This document shows, one piece after another, positions 14,733-17,622 of a stretch of DNA of 17,622 nucleotides. The position numbers and the translations under genes were made by a program. The DNA is from Candidatus Helarchaeota archaeon (lineage in GTDB: Archaea > Asgardarchaeota > Lokiarchaeia > Helarchaeales > HEL-GB-A), in assembly GCA_013375455.1 (NCBI GenBank), contig JABXJT010000053.1, forward strand, positions 17,310 to 34,931, given 5' to 3'. The notes under the pieces are model-generated. The model saw only the letters and a list, made by a program, of their open reading frames with translations, did no database searches and was not told the origin of the DNA. Numbering within the stretch: the first letter of the stretch is position 1; the number at the start of each line of letters is the position of its first letter.

Positions 14733-15968
14733 TTAGTTCTTTTCCTCTCTTTCATTATTCCCTTCGAGACTTTCTTTCTTTTTTCGACTTAACATCTCCC
14801 GATAATCAACCTTTTCAGGTGGGGGTTTAGGTGGGAGCTGTGCTGCGACCACTTTTTCTGTTATGGGTGGTTTTTCAGTGATGGGAGGTCCAATTTTCTC
14901 AACTGGGACCTGTACTTCTTCAACCTTTTCAGGAGTTTGTGCTGGGGCGGATGGAGTAGCTGGAGTAAGCTTGGGAGCTGGGGCGGGTGCAGGAGGTAAA
15001 GAAACTGGTGCGAGAGGTGCTAATTTTTCAATTATACGAATAATTTCGCCCAACAACACTGTAGAGATAGATTTTGTGCGTTTTTTACCACAATCATTGC
15101 ATATAGTTATAAGATTAAGTTGTTTAGCTTCTTGGCTCGCCATAGGTTTTAAATCAACTAATTTTTTAAGTGTTGTATCGTCGTATTGCATCTCACATCT
15201 GTCACACAGGAGGAAATTCGTTCCAACGACTGGTAACCATTGATCCTTATCACTCATGGGGAGGATAAATTCATAGGTTTCGTGGCACCTTGGACACCTA
15301 GCGAGGTTAATGAGGCTATCGTTCTTAATGGTGAGGCTGATGGGAACTGTTAGTTCATACTCACATTTAATTAATTGCCTTCCTTCTAGTTTTTTTCTTC
15401 TCGTCTTTTTCCCCACAAACATAGTGATGAGCCCAGCTATAATCATAATAATGGGTAAAACAAAAGAATACAAAAGTATCCCGATAAATAGAAGCAAGCC
15501 ACCTGTAAGTAATATCGAACCAATAATTAAAGTGGTCGTATAATACACCTCTTGTGATGTTCCCAAATATTTCGAAGTTCTCGAAAATAAGACCACTCCG
15601 CAGGCAAGATGGGCACTAATAACAATTAATAATAGAATTTTATCAATAAAGTAACTATGACAATATGAGTAAACGCTAGAACAATTTACAACATATATGA
15701 TACTGAAAATAAGACCAAAAGCCCATCCAGGAAGCCCCAAATAGAAACCTACTTCTCCACTTGTACCCCCTTTATTTGCTGTTATAAAAATAATATTTAA
15801 AACGACGCTAGGGATCAGAAGAATTAGGCCGATGATGACTTGAAAACTAGAATATGTGTAAAAAAGTAATATCAATGCTATTACGTATAATGTGCAGTAA
15901 TATATTCCAAAACTAAGCGTGATACTATCTTTTGCCAATATATTCACCTTCCCTTCCTTATGATTCAC
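14733..15968 (-). CDS. Six-helix membrane protein with cytosolic zinc module and proline-rich tail
   Basis: A 411-residue protein I do not recognise as a named family. The first 190 residues contain about six hydrophobic helices (roughly 17-37, 43-63, 80-96, 110-129, 144-164, 167-187), ended by the basic KKTRRKK. One cysteine module follows: Cys225/228, Cys255/258 and Cys290/293, with YEFILPMSDKDQWLP between the first pairs. It is clearly the same module as the three copies in the next gene. Residues about 317-390 are Pro/Ala/Glu rich, with a PPITEK repeat, and the tail holds VDYREML. GTG 15968 overlaps the upstream gene by 11 bases; GTG 15947 and TTG 15938 are alternatives with good GGAAGG or GGTGA sites. 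The layout suggests a membrane anchor or transducer that recruits soluble partners through its tail. Confidence 0.78.
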   Translation of the reverse strand: MNHKEGKVNILAKDSITLSFGIYYCTLYVIALILLFYTYSSFQVIIGLILLIPSVVLNIIFITANKGGTSGEVGFYLGLPGWAFGLIFSIIYVVNCSSVYSYCHSYFIDKILLLIVISAHLACGVVLFSRTSKYLGTSQEVYYTTTLIIGSILLTGGLLLFIGILLYSFVLPIIMIIAGLITMFVGKKTRRKKLEGRQLIKCEYELTVPISLTIKNDSLINLARCPRCHETYEFILPMSDKDQWLPVVGTNFLLCDRCEMQYDDTTLKKLVDLKPMASQEAKQLNLITICNDCGKKRTKSISTVLLGEIIRIIEKLAPLAPVSLPPAPAPAPKLTPATPSAPAQTPEKVEEVQVPVEKIGPPITEKPPITEKVVAAQLPPKPPPEKVDYREMLSRKKKESLEGNNEREEKN

Positions 15969-17622
15969 CCTTCCCGTTAAAAATCGAATCTGAATTTCTT
16001 CCCTGCTGGCAGCGTAATATTTGTCGGTAGTTCATCGAACCGGGAGGAACTTCGATTCTTATAATCCCACCACTGCCCAGTTTAGGTGCGGGAGGAACTT
16101 CAGGCGGTTTGATGGTAGGATATTTTGCTGCAACTTTGAATGGTTTGGACATTTTTGGTCTAGAAATCGATTTTTTCCTCACATTTCTGACTTGGATAGT
16201 GGTGACGGCCCCTATCACACCTGCGAATACGAGGAGGACAATTGCAAAGGATATCCAAGATGGGAAAACAACCTTAACACTATAACAGTTGGAAACGGAG
16301 CTATTCCCTTGGGAATTTCCTGCTACGATGACATAATAATAAGTTCCCTCGGTAGGGACAGTGTCCGTGTAAGAAGTAGAACTAGTTTGTGCGATTGGGT
16401 CCAATCCTACAACGTCCGTAATGAGCGAGGTGCTTCTGTAAACATAATAATAATCAGCGCCAGTTTCATAACTCCAGTCTAAATTAATGGTTCTAACATC
16501 CGTAGGATTTGGCCACATGTAATAGAGATAAGGCGCGTCTGGAGGCCCAAAGACCTGCCCCGGATTTGCTGCCTTGGGAGTTGCGGACCCACCAGAGCTC
16601 CAATCACTTGCCTGATCAGTATCAGTAATTGAATTCCGACGCTTTACATCGCTTGATCCTGAATTAAATGAGCCACTCCACTGTGTGCCGGGGAGGGGCG
16701 ATCCACTCCAGCCGTTAAATTGCACGTGATCAATGACCTCGCCTAAATCATTAGTGAGTGTCACAGCACCGTCATCAGAGGCAACCCAATCTATGTTATC
16801 ATTCCAGTATAGGTCGTCAGCATCATTGCTTCCAGAGGACTCATGAATTTGAACAAAAGCGTTTGTACCCAAAGTGAAACCTGCAGGTAAATTATAAATC
16901 TGATACCCTGAATCCCAGCAATGCAGAGTCCACCCCGTCATATCTTGTGGCGACCCCAGATTCACGAGTTCAATCCAATCAGGACCTCCTGTGAAGACTT
17001 CATTTATTAATATCAAGCCTTGATCTGGGGGAATTGCGACTGTCACATTTTCGCAATTGGAAATGGAACTGTTACCTATGGTATTTTCAGCAACAATCAC
17101 GTAATAATAGGTCCCGTTATTAGTTAATGTATCTTGATGGTAATTAACAGAGGGGGACGCGATCGGTGTTAACCCAATCACAGAGGTAATGGTGGAAATA
17201 TTTCTATAGATATGATAATTCGTAGCGCCGATTGAAGCGTTCCAATTTAAATCAATAATTCCATTGGTACTCGGATTGGGCAATATAGGATCTAAGATAG
17301 GAGCCGCAGGGATGGTTACTACCACAGTCACGTTTTCGCAATTGGATATGGAGCTGTTGCCTATGGTATTTTCAGCAACGATCACGTAATAATAGGTCCC
17401 GTTATTAGTTAATGTATCTTGATGGTAATTCATAGAGGGGGAGGCGATTGGTGTCAGCCCAATCACAGAGGTTATGGTGGAAACATTTCTATAGACATGA
17501 TAATTCGTAGCGTCGATTGAAGCGTTCCAATTTAAATCGATCGTGCCATTGGTACTCGGATTGGGCAATATAGGATCTAAGATAGGAGCCGCAGGGATGG
17601 TTACTACCACAGTCACGTTTTC
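15958..17622 (-). CDS. Surface protein, 5'-truncated: FnIII repeats, lamin-tail domain, TM helix, short cytosolic tail
   Basis: The frame is open to the right edge, so the N-terminus is missing; the GTG at 17616 is internal. Counting from there: two nearly identical FnIII-like repeats (about 1-98 and 99-195), with PAAPILDPILPNPST openings, YHVYRN and TYYYVIVAENTIGNSS; a lamin-tail domain (about 200-350), with LILINEVFTGGPDWIELVN, MTGWTLHCWD and the DDGAVTLTNDLGEVID strand; a third, divergent FnIII repeat (about 357-450, YYYVYRST and GTYYYVIVAGNSQGNSS); one helix (453-476); and a basic, proline-rich tail of about 75 residues holding MNYRQIL. The outer part has many N-x-S/T sites. Lamin-tail domains in prokaryotes occur in secreted or surface proteins, often with nucleases or adhesion domains. 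An adhesion or receptor role is inferred. It is the first visible gene of the minus-strand operon. Confidence 0.85.
   Translation of the reverse strand, partial: ENVTVVVTIPAAPILDPILPNPSTNGTIDLNWNASIDATNYHVYRNVSTITSVIGLTPIASPSMNYHQDTLTNNGTYYYVIVAENTIGNSSISNCENVTVVVTIPAAPILDPILPNPSTNGIIDLNWNASIGATNYHIYRNISTITSVIGLTPIASPSVNYHQDTLTNNGTYYYVIVAENTIGNSSISNCENVTVAIPPDQGLILINEVFTGGPDWIELVNLGSPQDMTGWTLHCWDSGYQIYNLPAGFTLGTNAFVQIHESSGSNDADDLYWNDNIDWVASDDGAVTLTNDLGEVIDHVQFNGWSGSPLPGTQWSGSFNSGSSDVKRRNSITDTDQASDWSSGGSATPKAANPGQVFGPPDAPYLYYMWPNPTDVRTINLDWSYETGADYYYVYRSTSLITDVVGLDPIAQTSSTSYTDTVPTEGTYYYVIVAGNSQGNSSVSNCYSVKVVFPSWISFAIVLLVFAGVIGAVTTIQVRNVRKKSISRPKMSKPFKVAAKYPTIKPPEVPPAPKLGSGGIIRIEVPPGSMNYRQILRCQQGRNSDSIFNGKGES
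17042..17622 (-). repeat. Tandem FnIII repeats, 285-bp period
   Basis: Equivalent bases recur at 17042, 17327 and 17612, an exact 95-codon period, and the two complete copies are nearly identical at DNA level. The third FnIII repeat of the protein, beyond the lamin-tail domain, has diverged strongly. The array therefore expanded recently at the N-terminal side and continues beyond the window. Confidence 0.9.

Overview
The window looks archaeal, most likely from an Asgard (Promethearchaeota) or related lineage. The indicators are an archaeal-type aspartyl-tRNA synthetase, a group II chaperonin (thermosome) subunit, archaeal Shine-Dalgarno and TATA signals, A+T-rich DNA, and an unusual number of membrane-anchored multidomain proteins that combine Ig/FnIII-like, lamin-tail, zinc-ribbon and HEAT modules. 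The Asgard placement is inference; the archaeal placement is well supported. I found no tRNA, rRNA, CRISPR array, insertion sequence or phage gene. Fourteen protein genes fill nearly the whole window, and no gene-free stretch exceeds 300 bases.

Left part (1-6787, plus strand). A surface protein cut by the window edge carries about 104-residue ectodomain repeats, one membrane helix, two multi-CxxC zinc modules and HEAT-like repeats. After a 250-base gap comes aspS, whose His26 and Pro84 are the signature of a non-discriminating enzyme that also charges tRNA-Asn. Two tandem paralogous 12-helix proteins follow closely; their C-terminal halves carry the motifs of CTP-dependent lipid kinases and cytidylyltransferases (dolichol/phytol kinase-like). 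They end tail to tail with the thermosome gene, sharing a TTAA stop.

Middle part (6784-12920). A thermosome subunit (minus) is divergent from a small G+C-richer retropepsin-like aspartic protease. A nitroreductase and a metallo-beta-lactamase-fold hydrolase form a pair. Next is a three-gene inositol cassette: a CTP:inositol-1-phosphate cytidylyltransferase-like protein, a CDP-alcohol phosphotransferase of the di-myo-inositol-phosphate-phosphate synthase type, and an inositol-monophosphatase-family protein. Together they look like a pathway through CDP-inositol to di-myo-inositol phosphate or to an inositol phospholipid.

Right part (12960-17622, minus strand). A compact operon, read from the right edge leftwards, encodes an FnIII / lamin-tail / FnIII single-pass surface protein, a six-helix membrane protein with a cytosolic zinc module and proline-rich tail, and a soluble protein with three copies of the same zinc module joined by proline-rich linkers. 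All three share a short motif, PP-x4-YR-x-[IM]-[LA]. This is the best candidate in the window for an undescribed system: a surface protein, a membrane partner and a cytosolic scaffold built from one zinc module and one shared linear motif.
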